From NCBI RefSeq assembly GCF_954871325.1, contig NC_088779.1, positions 29,558,623-29,622,622 of the forward strand: 64,000 nucleotides of DNA. Direction: 5' to 3'. How positions within the stretch are numbered: the stretch's first letter is position 1; each line of letters begins with the position of its first letter. Below are positions 13,701-21,016 of this stretch, piece after piece. This DNA comes from Gordionus sp. m RMFG-2023 (taxonomy: Eukaryota; Nematomorpha; Gordioida; Chordodea; Parachordodidae). Position numbers and translations under genes: made by a program. Under the pieces are notes generated by a model that had not been told where the DNA came from, did not search any database, and saw only the letters and a program-made list of their open reading frames with translations.

Positions 13701-16700
13701 ATGCGGATTATAAAATACGATCTTGTTTTCTTCTTCATAAGTTAACAATAATCTATGTTCTTTTTTTTCAAAGCTCTTGGATTATCTTTGTACGCCATCA
13801 TATAATTTATATCAGATAGAGATAAAGCATTCGAGAGATGTTTATCATTGCGGAATACAGGATTTTTTTTAATTTTTGTGGGATCAATTCTTCCTGTCTG
13901 CATAGGTCCCATGTCAAAATTTGGAAAATCAATATCTATTTATCATTTTTTGAGATGTTCTAGATCATAGTCATCCATATTTGTAAAAGTAACATATTTC
14001 CCTATAATAGCACTGTATATAGGATGGTTGTATAATATTTTTAGCAGAGACAAATTGAGAGAGAGAAGATCTTGTATTGCTCGAGTGGCGAAATTTCCGT
14101 ATAAGGTTATTGGGAAACCTCTAATATATCTTGTAATCAAAAGTAAAGCAGATGTATGCTCGTTTTTGTCTTTGGAGTTATCGGGTATGTGGAAGTGCTT
14201 TGGGCACCCGATCATCAATATGGATGATGCAGTAGCTAGTTGTATTTCTAAAGGGACTATTTTTAAACCTGATCTAGATCACATGGGAGCAGAAATACGT
14301 GATATGTTTAAATATGTGTTTTCTCGAGAATTTTACTAGAAAAATAGAAAATGGCCAAACATGACTCTGAACCATCAACACATCCCGAAATTAAAAGTGC
14401 ATACCTATCAAACAGTTGGTCCGAAACAAAGAAAAACATTGGAGGCCTTCCTATTTTACTCATATATTCTTTGACAAAACTCTCGACTTTGATTATCATA
14501 TAGACTTAGTTGACCTCCTCGCTGACAAAGCTATTATACCATCTAAGAGTGAATGGATTCACGAGTACGACCATCAAGCTCACCATAGTATGTACGGTTA
14601 TTTTCCTATAGGACCCAAATACCCTAATAGGAATGCACTCATAAATTTTATAATTTAAGAGGAGTTTTGTGCAAAAACAATTATTGATAAAATTGATGAC
14701 AACAATATTTCTGATTCTCTCAAAATACTCGTTGCAATCGTAAAAAATTATGAGCTAAAATTAGCGGGTAGATTATACTGCAAGATGACTCCTGAAATGA
14801 GAATATACCAAGTTTGCACGGAGAAAAATCTAGCAGATTTTGTATTACCTTATATAGCAGGTCAAACAATGACGATGTCGGAAGAAACGCTACAGCGTAA
14901 GATCTGTATAATGGCTGCTCCTTATGATCATAAAAGTGTAGATATTTTATCGTATTACATTTTTCTTCGTGGTGTAGGAATTTTCGCTCCGAATTCGCCA
15001 CTCCCACATTTTTAGAACTGGATAAATTATTTGGCTTAAATAATGTTTACTCTTATTCTCAAATATTCCCTAAAGAGAGTATTCTAATTTCCAAAATAGA
15101 TTGGCGCCGCCTCAACAAAACACCCTAACTAATGATCCTCTCTACGGTCGACGTTGTCACCACAATTCTGGTCACGGCACCACTAACAAAAAATTGCACA
15201 AATCTTACTTTCGAAAAAAATAGAAGTACTTCCAAAAATACGAAGAAAACTTACCAACAATCAAAATAATCTAACAATCTCAAAATTTTATAATCTTTAT
15301 TAAAATATGAAAAAATCCAGCAAGAATTAATAATTAATCTTTTTCTAATCATAAAAATTTAATAATCAATAAAAAAAAAATCATTTTCAAAAACGATGAA
15401 AACAATGTCAGTAACAAATGATTGACATTACATAAATATATAAAACTATATAAAAAGTTATGACAACTTGTTTTAATATTTTAGTGTTTTATCATTTTTT
15501 TAAATAAATAAAAAGGTTATTTTAACATAAAAAAATTTTTATAAATTTATATTACATTATGTACAATTATTCAAACAAGATGGACATCATCGTCAATAAA
15601 ATATAAGGAGCAAATACAAAACGAAAGAAATCTCTGAAAGCAGCTGTTGAAGAAGTTGGATATTTGTAAAGGAATTACCAATAATATATTACACGAAGAA
15701 ATATTTTGGACGAAAAATTTAAAATTTTAAACTATTCTTTAACATTTTAGCTATCTTATTGTTGTAAGTGCAAGGGGATGAAGAACCTAAAAACGAGGTG
15801 CTTACTTTGGGAAACACATAATTCAATCATGCCATGATTTTAGAATTACTCTACCTTTAGAAAAATAACATCTAAAGTTACGCTTGAAAAAGAAAAAAAA
15901 CAATCAAAATACATGTGTTCACATAGCGGATTATTTATTGAATCGCCAATATAAGGGGAGCATCCTACTATTAGCGAGTTTGATGAAGCATGCATGAGGT
16001 CATGATAATAAAATTATCTTAAGTGATATCATAAATGTAGGTATATGTGATAAGCATTAAATTTTATATAAAAAAAAACAATCAGATTTCGGCCTCTTCG
16101 CCCACTTTGAACTCTTAAGAGAGGTTTCTAATATCTTACTCCCAAAGAAATTAGTCGGTTTGGGTCAATATTCATACGAAAAAGAGAAATCGATTGAAGA
16201 ATTCGACCACCAGAAAACTGGTAAGAGTATATCGTAACATAAGATTGATTCAAAATATTGAAGGAAATGATCATATTGAATATAGATCAGAACAAGACTG
16301 CCTCGGAGAGCCGAACATTAATCATAGAATTTTATAAAATAGAATTTAATATTATGGTTTTTTTTTTACTATTTATATATAATATAAAGTAAGGTTAATA
16401 CTTTATATAAAACGTTTATACGAATTTGATCGGTCAAATGTCGGACAATTGACCGAAGCATATTTGACTGGTCAAATGCACAAATGGTATAAAGTAAACA
16501 AATAATTTTAAAACGAGTAATCGCTCAACATTTTTTAAACATTATCTCTTATTCTAAATATAACGCTTGTAAAGGTACGCGCTATTTAAGGAAGCGGCTT
16601 TAGAAGTTTTTCTGGATAATTTACGACACCTTACGGCAAACGTGACCACTCTTCCAGACGCGCGTCACTTGCTCAGCCAGGTTGTGCCTTGGCTCGATTC

Positions 16701-16911
16701 CCATTGGTCAACTACGGTTGGCTTTAATGACCCCTTTAAAACGCTGGGTAACATCACGGTAGAGGATATAGTGGAGAATGCTCGTTGTGATATCGTAGAC
16801 GACGCGAAAAATAAAGGGCATGAGACGGATATCACAAAAACAAATAACTCTAGTAAGAACGGAGCAGAAAATCATAATGGTACTCATGATGAAAAGGTTG
16901 ATTTTGTATGA
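3083..16911 (+). CDS. EXOC8: Exocyst complex component 8 (Exo84), four coding exons
   Basis: Model: join(3083-4761, 6471-6718, 7614-7773, 16575-16911), 2,424 nt, 807 aa; every junction keeps phase (2, 1, 2) and the total is a multiple of three. The product is a subunit of the exocyst, which tethers secretory vesicles to the plasma membrane. Residues about 20-110 form the N-terminal helical region, about 155-315 the PH domain (ending in the EWLNAVDNAK helix), and about 370-770 the helical Exo84 C-terminal domain. Family members are commonly 700-800 aa. The C-terminus is a hydrophilic Asn/Asp/Lys tail. The introns are 1,709, 895 and 8,801 bp and filled with mobile elements. The gene looks intact; only the last exon is far away, and it was joined because its acceptor and phase fit exon 3. 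Confidence 0.88.
5187..5340 (-). pseudogene. hAT transposase C-terminal fragment (Ac/ZBED type)
   Basis: The segment reads STNFANTASSELIWSFFG followed by KLRNKIGNEKVEMLISI, resembling the P.TSA.SER.FS.AG and K+RNRL....VEMLV.L region that ends Ac/ZBED-type hAT transposases. The expected SER.FS has become SELIWS. It is about 50 codons long and clearly degenerate. Confidence 0.5.
5761..6303. mobile_element. GC-rich hAT-type MITE, TAGAGATCTGCA family
   Basis: The left end is TAGAGATCTGCA and the right end, inverted, is TAGTGATCTGCA. GGCCCGG-rich subterminal patches lie just inside both ends (about 5785-5830 and 6233-6290). The flanks are only partly similar, so the target duplication is degraded. 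No coding capacity. Confidence 0.55.
6471..6718 (+). CDS. EXOC8: EXOC8 exon 2
   Basis: The acceptor is TATTAAG|A at 6469-6470 and the donor is A|GTAATA at 6719. The phase joins exon 1 as ELRR-FITFLL, completing the helix of the Exo84 C-terminal domain, followed by a GLDLVYAFDTL stretch that resembles the conserved GLDL.F.LD.L of the family. It is GC-richer than its surroundings. Codes for residues 560-642. Confidence 0.85.
6780..7004. mobile_element. MITE, TAGTGTTG family, EXOC8 intron 2
   Basis: It begins TAGTGTTGTTTTAAAGG and ends in the inverted AACAACACTA. The interior (ACTCACTATTTTAGCCAG, then AAATCTTCAGGCTTG) recurs at 31537-31802, 49440-49612 and 50422-50590. No matching target duplication was seen here. 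A further single end lies at about 7157. Confidence 0.6.
7614..7773 (+). CDS. EXOC8: EXOC8 exon 3
   Basis: The acceptor is TTTAATTTAAG|C at 7612-7613 and the donor CG|GTTAAT at 7774. It reads EFIADLAGFDDGLDL, then FLRDLAAFMGELRLLYTPN, a helical continuation of the Exo84 C-terminal domain. Codes for residues 643-695. If exon 4 were not used the frame would stop at 7811-7813. Confidence 0.8.
8433..9078 (+). pseudogene. R2-like non-LTR retrotransposon, C-terminal fragment
   Basis: Two overlapping frames with a stop and a frameshift encode LRVTIGFRLGYSLTHPH followed by a zinc-binding CHQCNLPVQP..QHGLNCTRS and GRYLRHKAINKII. The same order (LR..IG.RLG, PH, C..C, H.L.C, GR..RH) appears in the fuller copies at 10.9-11.6 kb and 58.25 kb. 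It is a 5'-truncated, dead copy inside EXOC8 intron 3. Confidence 0.6.
9388..9593 (-). repeat. Solo LTR fragment, same family as the viral-L palindrome
   Basis: From AACAAAAAATTGC at 9388 to AATTAATTAATTT near 9590 the sequence matches the reverse complement of 11815-12017 and, in its first half, the sequence at 15183-15310. It is not preceded by a primer-binding site, so it is a solo or truncated LTR in minus orientation. It abuts the 5'-truncated R2-like element that follows. Confidence 0.65.
9600..11621 (+). pseudogene. R2-like non-LTR retrotransposon: RT plus RLE endonuclease, degenerate
   Basis: The frame is open from about 9605 to 10170 without a start codon (GLDGLRPIFLQDITS, RPIAIGSTFLRLVAKM, GIPGGCEAVVHLSRL, then the first catalytic block VKIDFSNAYNTL). 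After a frameshift come EDPLGSLFFCLG and W-stop-IDDG, the decayed catalytic YxDD block, then SAIGLSVNPEKSEF. The third section (10962-11621) holds CSGCG..H.LHC, RSDGKRPDG...PW and FLVWDYSCIDPLAPS, a restriction-like endonuclease (PD..D.T/S), and TGEPREG near the end. This order, reverse transcriptase then zinc knuckle then C-terminal RLE, is that of the R2 superclade. It is 5'-truncated, frameshifted and carries stops. Confidence 0.7.
11815..12017 (+). repeat. LTR bounding the viral-L palindrome (left, + orientation)
   Basis: This sequence is repeated inverted at 15183-15345 and at 9388-9593. It ends TTTTTTGTTAG directly before a primer-binding site, which fixes the 3' end of the LTR at 12017. 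Compared with the right copy, the segment near 11853-11905 appears flipped between CTTTATTA/TAATAAAG inverted repeats. The outer boundary is approximate. Confidence 0.65.
12018..12037 (+). promoter_or_regulatory. Retroelement primer-binding site, tRNA-His-like
   Basis: TGGTGCCGTGACCAGGATTG begins with TGG, complementary to a tRNA CCA tail, and TGCCGTGAC, which is complementary to the usual 3' acceptor strand of eukaryotic tRNA-His; the next bases match less well. It follows the LTR end without a gap. An inverted copy with one change lies at 15163-15182. This supports an LTR retrotransposon, possibly BEL/Pao-like; no gag or pol was seen. Confidence 0.6.
12100..14164 (-). pseudogene. Endogenous negative-strand RNA virus L (polymerase) fragment, minus copy
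   Basis: Read on the minus strand from 14164 down to about 12100, broken open frames follow the order of the N-terminal half of a mononegavirus-type L protein. Landmarks seen are GMWKCFGHPIIN near 13030, the MTPEMRTYQVCTEKNLADF and GQTMTM region near 12400-12330, and FSSWCTNFR..F then LDKLFGL near 12230-12165. These resemble the L stretches around K.wGHP, the R.Y.v.tE..l and TMt segment, and D..kWn..fR before the polymerase core. The GDN catalytic motif would lie further on and is absent. Stops or frame changes separate the open frames, so it is non-functional. Chuvirus-like origin is possible but unproven. Confidence 0.65.
14165..15120 (+). pseudogene. Endogenous negative-strand RNA virus L fragment, plus copy
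   Basis: This is the inverted partner of 12090-13038, starting at the SGMWKCFGHP landmark and running through the TMTM region. It lacks the more N-terminal part found in the loop. It carries frame breaks of its own, including in 14400-14420 and near 14940 where the FSSW region moves out of frame. It ends where the sequence becomes the retroelement primer-binding-site region. Confidence 0.65.
15163..15182 (-). promoter_or_regulatory. Inverted primer-binding site of the right LTR
   Basis: The reverse complement reads TGGTGCCGTGACCAGAATTG, one change from the left site at 12018-12037. It touches the right LTR at 15183. Confidence 0.6.
15183..15345 (-). repeat. LTR of the viral-L palindrome (right, minus orientation)
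   Basis: CTAACAAAAAATTGCACAAA and the following roughly 120 bases match the reverse complement of 11905-12017 closely. Similarity fades beyond about 15345, so this copy is truncated or diverged at its outer end. Confidence 0.6.
15346..16083. other. Intron 3 sequence, no gene recognised
   Basis: AT-rich with no open frame of note. Short coding-looking words occur but none could be tied to a family. Confidence 0.4.
16084..16335 (+). pseudogene. Unassigned coding-like segment in EXOC8 intron 3
   Basis: From 16084 a GC-richer open stretch reads DFGLFAHFELLREVSNILL and continues to FDHQKTGKSIS-stop. In the next frame from about 16216 it goes on RVYRNIRLIQNIEGNDHIEY to a stop near 16335. It looks like a degenerate coding region joined by one frameshift, or two exons split at ACTG|GTAAGAG (16217). 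Its phase does not fit EXOC8 exons 3 and 4. Family unknown. Confidence 0.3.
16575..16911 (+). CDS. EXOC8: EXOC8 exon 4 (terminal)
   Basis: The acceptor is TTGTAAAG|G at 16573-16574 and the stop is TGA at 16909-16911. Joined to exon 3 it completes an Arg codon and reads R-YALFKEAALEVFLDNLRHL, a helical continuation, then DPFKTLGNITVEDIV and a polar Asn/Asp/Lys tail. It lies 8.8 kb downstream of exon 3. Base composition is like exons 1-3 and unlike the intron. Codes for residues 696-807. Confidence 0.75.
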
Positions 16912-16936
16912 ACGATATGATTGATTTATCGTCATT

Positions 16937-17175
16937 CACATCGGTTGGTAAATAGTCCGTAAATTTTTTTTTAAAATGTTATTTATTTATTATATAAATA
17001 TCTATTTATGTTTCACGATAAAATTGGATATTTATCTGTTTTATTCTTTCTTTCTTTCTTTCTTTCCACATCGGTTGGTAAATAGTCCGTAAATTTTTTT
17101 TTTAAATGTTATTTATTTATTATATAAATATCTATTTATGTTTCACGATAAAATTGGATATTTATCTGTTTTATT
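16937..17175. repeat. Tandem duplication, about 132-bp unit
   Basis: CACATCGGTTGGTAAATAGT starts at 16937 and again at 17069, and the following 100 bases are nearly identical. The copies are separated by a short (TTTC)n run at about 17045-17068. It lies just downstream of the EXOC8 stop, probably in the 3' untranslated or flanking region. Confidence 0.8.
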
Positions 17176-18112
17176 ATTTTATTTATAAAATGTCCAACAT
17201 AGTTTATGATGTTAGAATTTCGCAAAGCGATCATCCAGGTTAGAATTGAATTGAAAGTTTTTAAAAAGATAATTTTGAAAATTAGGAAAAATTATAATAT
17301 ATTCTTTAAAAAAAATAACGAAATATTTGGTATAGCTATTAAAAGAAAGAAATCTATATTTATTTTATCTATCCAATTTTTAAAAAATATAATTACATAT
17401 CAAACATGTGGAGTAACCAATAACATTAATGCTAACTTAGACAATGATTCGTTCATTAATTGAAGTCCCCCATTGAAAGGCATTTAAACGTGGCGTTTGA
17501 GTAAAGCGGACTTCAATGTATATGCACTTTTAATAAATTACTAATCTATAGTATATAATATCACAAAATATTTTTTTTAAAGTTATAGCGTTTTGAATAA
17601 AGTTATTAATTTACACAAAGCGTTTTGAACAAAATTTTAACGAAAAATCTGTTTAGAATAACGTATGTATTCTTTTAAATAAACCATGAATGGTATGGTG
17701 GAAAATGATAACTCAAATGGTTGCTTGAGGCTTAGGTAGACCTGTGCGCCACAAAACTGTCGGCGACCGGCTCGAGTTTTAAAATCTAATGGGCGGCTGG
17801 ATGCATGCAGCTTTTAACCGCTGTCAACATAGGCCAAGTAAATCGGCGCACCGACATAAAATTTTTATAATATACATTTTAAATTGCTAATTGAATTTTT
17901 TTTTAAAAAAGATATGCTAAATTAAATTAAACATAAAATATACACAACAGAAATATCTGCATATTTTTTAGATCTTTATTGAGAAGAAAGCTAAATTCAA
18001 ACTTAATTTTGTAATTTTATAGTTATCACTGTATAAATATAATATTATTTAAATTTGCCTGAAATACAGAGAATCCTTAATTCAAGTTACCATAGACATA
18101 GAGAAAATCCTT
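17176..18112. other. Intergenic sequence, no gene recognised
   Basis: An 85-codon Lys/Ile-rich open frame at 17206-17463 shows no family motif and reads like AT-rich noise. A GC-richer patch at about 17740-17860 (CTCGAGTTTTAAAATC, CGGCGCACCGACAT) is unexplained. Confidence 0.35.
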
Positions 18113-18582
18113 TCACCCTAGGTATACCAGTTGGCAAAACGATTTATTTTGATTTACTTGAAACGATTCGGTAATTTGATCCACTTTTCTGTCTAAAAAT
18201 TTTTTGATCACCCATAAACTGTGAATGGCGTTTTTAGAATAATAAGGCATTCTCTTATTTAAGTCAATTAAATTGGAATCAAGATTTATGCTTGTTGTAG
18301 TAGAATGTATATTTGTTAACCTTGTCAAATAATTTATATTTAATATTTCCTCTTTGTTTTCAATCTCTAGATTTTTTATTCTCAACATACTCTCTGTGTT
18401 TAAGAATAAATTTCAACGATGTACAATTTTAGCGCTATTAAATATTTTGTCACAATAGGTATAGAAGAGAATCTAACAGATAATTTTTGAAAATTTTCAT
18501 ATACTATTACTCGCAGATCGCAAAAGGAAACCGTAAGTTTTAACATATTTTTTCTTAAGTGAAATAATTTTCGAGCTATCAT
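18113..18582 (-). pseudogene. Unassigned two-frame open region
   Basis: On the minus strand an ATG frame of 60 codons (18582-18400) is followed in another frame by 91 codons (18388-18113). Composition is mixed rather than repetitive (MIARKLFHLRKNMLKL; later KNAIHSLWVIKKFLDRKVD), so it could be two exons or a frameshifted gene, but no family is recognised and splice sites are not convincing. Confidence 0.2.
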
Positions 18583-18589
18583 TTACTGT

Positions 18590-19850
18590 TATATGCGTTT
18601 TTAAAAAAAACATTGACGGGTCGAATTAATCAAATTTTTATCATACTATCATTCATAACCATAGACTTGCTTATTATTAAGGCAAAATAAAGGGTCTCAT
18701 ATTTATTTACTTTTAGCAAAATTTATATTGAAAATATAGTATTATTTAGGCATAATAATTTATTTTATCTATTTGTTTCCTGAAATCCTAATTTTTTTAA
18801 CTTTTACTTTAATAGTAATAAAATTAAAATATTTTAGTTTTATTATAATATTTTTTATTATGAATGATGAAATACATTAGATATAACATAAATAACCTAG
18901 ATATATTTCCCTTAATAGCAAGTTCTTCTAAATGAGGATATTATTCCTTATATATACCCTAACCTCTAAGCAAAATAAAAATCCAAATTAGCATTTAAAA
19001 AAGAGAAATCCACTGAATATGGCATAGTTTGTCTCAGCCAGGATCCTTATCAACTCACTTCTAGTTATTTCCTCTTAGTTTAGATTCCAATTAAGCCATG
19101 GGATATACTTCTATTTCTCACACCTTTAAGCAAAAGGTCTACAACTAAACGATTTTGTGTAACTCATTTTTCTTGCCATCTATGTCACATTTTTAAAAAT
19201 GCCTAATCGCTTCATTTTTTAGTACAGGGAGGGAGATTCATTCACTCTCTTCTTCTAATTTAGCTACGCCTCAGCGCGAATCTATTTTATTACAACTTTC
19301 TAATTATTTTTTATTCATTACAATTTTATCATTATTATATTGATGTACTGAATTATAATATTTGAATTGTTATTTATTATTTTAATGCTTACTTTTTATT
19401 TTATCGTTTAAATAATTTACATTTACTAATTTTTGAACCAAATCAATTTGACTAACGTTTGTGATATAACCTTTGCTTTGGTAATATCATGATGTAATAT
19501 TTATATATGTATATATAACAAATTTTATATTTGAAGAGGTAGAAAAAAATAAATTAATATATTATTTCATAGTTAATAATGAAAAGACTGAAATAATTAA
19601 TTAAATATAAATAAAATAAATTAATTTATTTAGGATATATAAAGTGATTATGGAATATTATATATTTATATAAAACTATATCACAATTTTAAAATAATAC
19701 ATTGAACGTTAAAAGTAAAACATATATACGTAATTTAAAAATATATATTAAAAATATCATGTAAACTATTTGTAAATTAAAATCTATATAAAAAATAGTA
19801 TAATAAAAAAAAAAAATTAGTATAGTAAATTGTATGTTGGGTGGGAGGAG
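18590..19850. other. AT-rich intergenic stretch
   Basis: Nothing recognisable as a gene, RNA or complete repeat; long A/T runs dominate. The end towards 19850 leads into the R2-like fragment and may be its 3' tail. Confidence 0.4.
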
Positions 19851-19851
19851 G

Positions 19852-20290
19852 TCAAGAAAGAGAACCGTGGATGGCAATGCACTTAGATGTGCATATATCA
19901 ATAGATATGCGCTGTCTGAGATAGAAGCCTTCCTGTGGGTCACCAGTGATGGCGCGGATTTTTTTACCAAGAGATTTGAAGAAGGTTAGGGCATGATTGC
20001 CAACAAAACCGGTTGTGTCAGATACGATTGATATGAGATTGCAATTGGTTAGGGAAGTGTATTTATTAATTTTAGAGTTTTCAGCTCGCACGAATGAGTT
20101 GTTATTAAAGGAGGGAGCTAATTGGTCGATGCAAGTATAATTCCCATGCTAATGGAGTTCCATCCGTATATTATTCTCGGTTGAGAGACCACAGGGTTCA
20201 AGGGTTGCTGGAATTTGAGCTGAGCGTAGAGCACGGAGAATAGTGCCTTTAACTACATGTGGAATGTCTACCTTTAGAGAGAGGATGATG
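19852..20290 (-). pseudogene. R2-like retrotransposon, 3'-terminal fragment
   Basis: On the minus strand the last 79 codons read AENSKINKYTSLTNC, then NHALTFFKSLGKKIRAITGD and LRQRISIDI, the region after the RLE endonuclease seen also near 11420-11580. Upstream (20100-20290) decayed frames keep ILRALRSAQIPATLEPCG-like words and a CIDQLAPS echo. It is a short 5'-truncated copy. Confidence 0.6.
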
Positions 20291-20299
20291 TCCAAAACA

Positions 20300-20765
20300 A
20301 TCAACGAGTTGGGAACATAATGTAAAAGATAAATAAATAATTAAATTAACCAAATTAAAACATTACATAAAACCATTAACAAAATTCAGGGGGCGTATAA
20401 AAACTTTTTATTCTAGATTTATCCAAAATTCTATTTTAATATTATCCAAAATTATCTTTTTTTAGTAAACATTATCAAAAATTATCTTTTTTTAGTAAAC
20501 ATTATCAAAATTACATTTGGTATAAAAAATAAATTCAAAATTTTGAGAATCTTTAAATTTTTTAAGGGGCTTCAGCCTCTGCTACCCCCCCCCCCCTCAC
20601 TACCAAATTTATAATATAATGATAGATTATTACTAAGGATTTATTTGGTATACATCTTTACCATACTTGTTTTCCGCGGGGTGATATAAATTTTCTAATC
20701 TGATTCGCGCAAAATTCGTACGATTTAAAAACAACTGTTAATATCATATGTAAATATAAATTATT
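20300..20765. other. TOPBP1 upstream region with a short tandem repeat and poly-C tract
   Basis: A 31-bp unit (ATTATCTTTTTTTAGTAAAC) is repeated about 2.5 times at 20450-20520, and a 13-C run lies at about 20586. The TOPBP1 promoter and 5' untranslated region should be here; no specific element can be named. Confidence 0.4.
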
Positions 20766-21016
20766 ATGCTTAGTTATTCGGATAATAACACTTTCTTATT
20801 TGTAAAAGGGGAAGTGGTTACAGATACCATGATATCTGCTTATAATTCTTTAATTAATAAAAAATACTCTGCCTTATGGATTAGCCATGATGAATGCAAG
20901 ACTTTAACCGAAACTGATAAAAATTCAGGATCAGGATATCCTAAAATTTTTGTTTGTGATCCATTTGAGGGGCCAAGTTTTGAATATTTGCAAGCACAGC
21001 AACCTCAGATTAACAA
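20766..21016 (+). CDS. TOPBP1: TOPBP1 exon 1
   Basis: It opens with the first ATG of the frame and contains FVCDPFEGPSFEYL, matching the CDPF.G..FD.L of the human N-terminus (BRCT0). The donor AA|GTTAAT is at 21017, phase 2. Confidence 0.85.

Larger units (their letters stand above)
11815..15345. mobile_element. Palindromic LTR element carrying a viral polymerase fragment
   Basis: The order is LTR(+), PBS(+), L fragment on the minus strand, L fragment on the plus strand, PBS(-), LTR(-). Mirror positions sum to about 27,200 along the arms (12,018 with 15,182; about 13,035 with about 14,165), so the arms are about 1.2 kb each and the loop about 1.1 kb. The arms differ by scattered changes, so this is not a simple sequence copy. 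Regular LTR elements have LTRs in the same direction; here they face each other. No gag, protease or pol of the retroelement is present. Confidence 0.65.

Noticed and set aside
14720..15007. Open frames opposite to the viral L copies (14720-15007 minus, 12607-12795 plus)
   Set aside because: Complement of the L fragment; the L landmarks read on the other strand.
16087..16217. 16087-16217 as an extra EXOC8 exon
   Set aside because: It needs one leftover base upstream and leaves one base downstream, while exon 3 leaves two and exon 4 needs two, so inclusion would break the frame.
17206..17463. 85-codon plus-strand frame
   Set aside because: Lys/Ile/Asn-rich with no motif; expected by chance in this composition.
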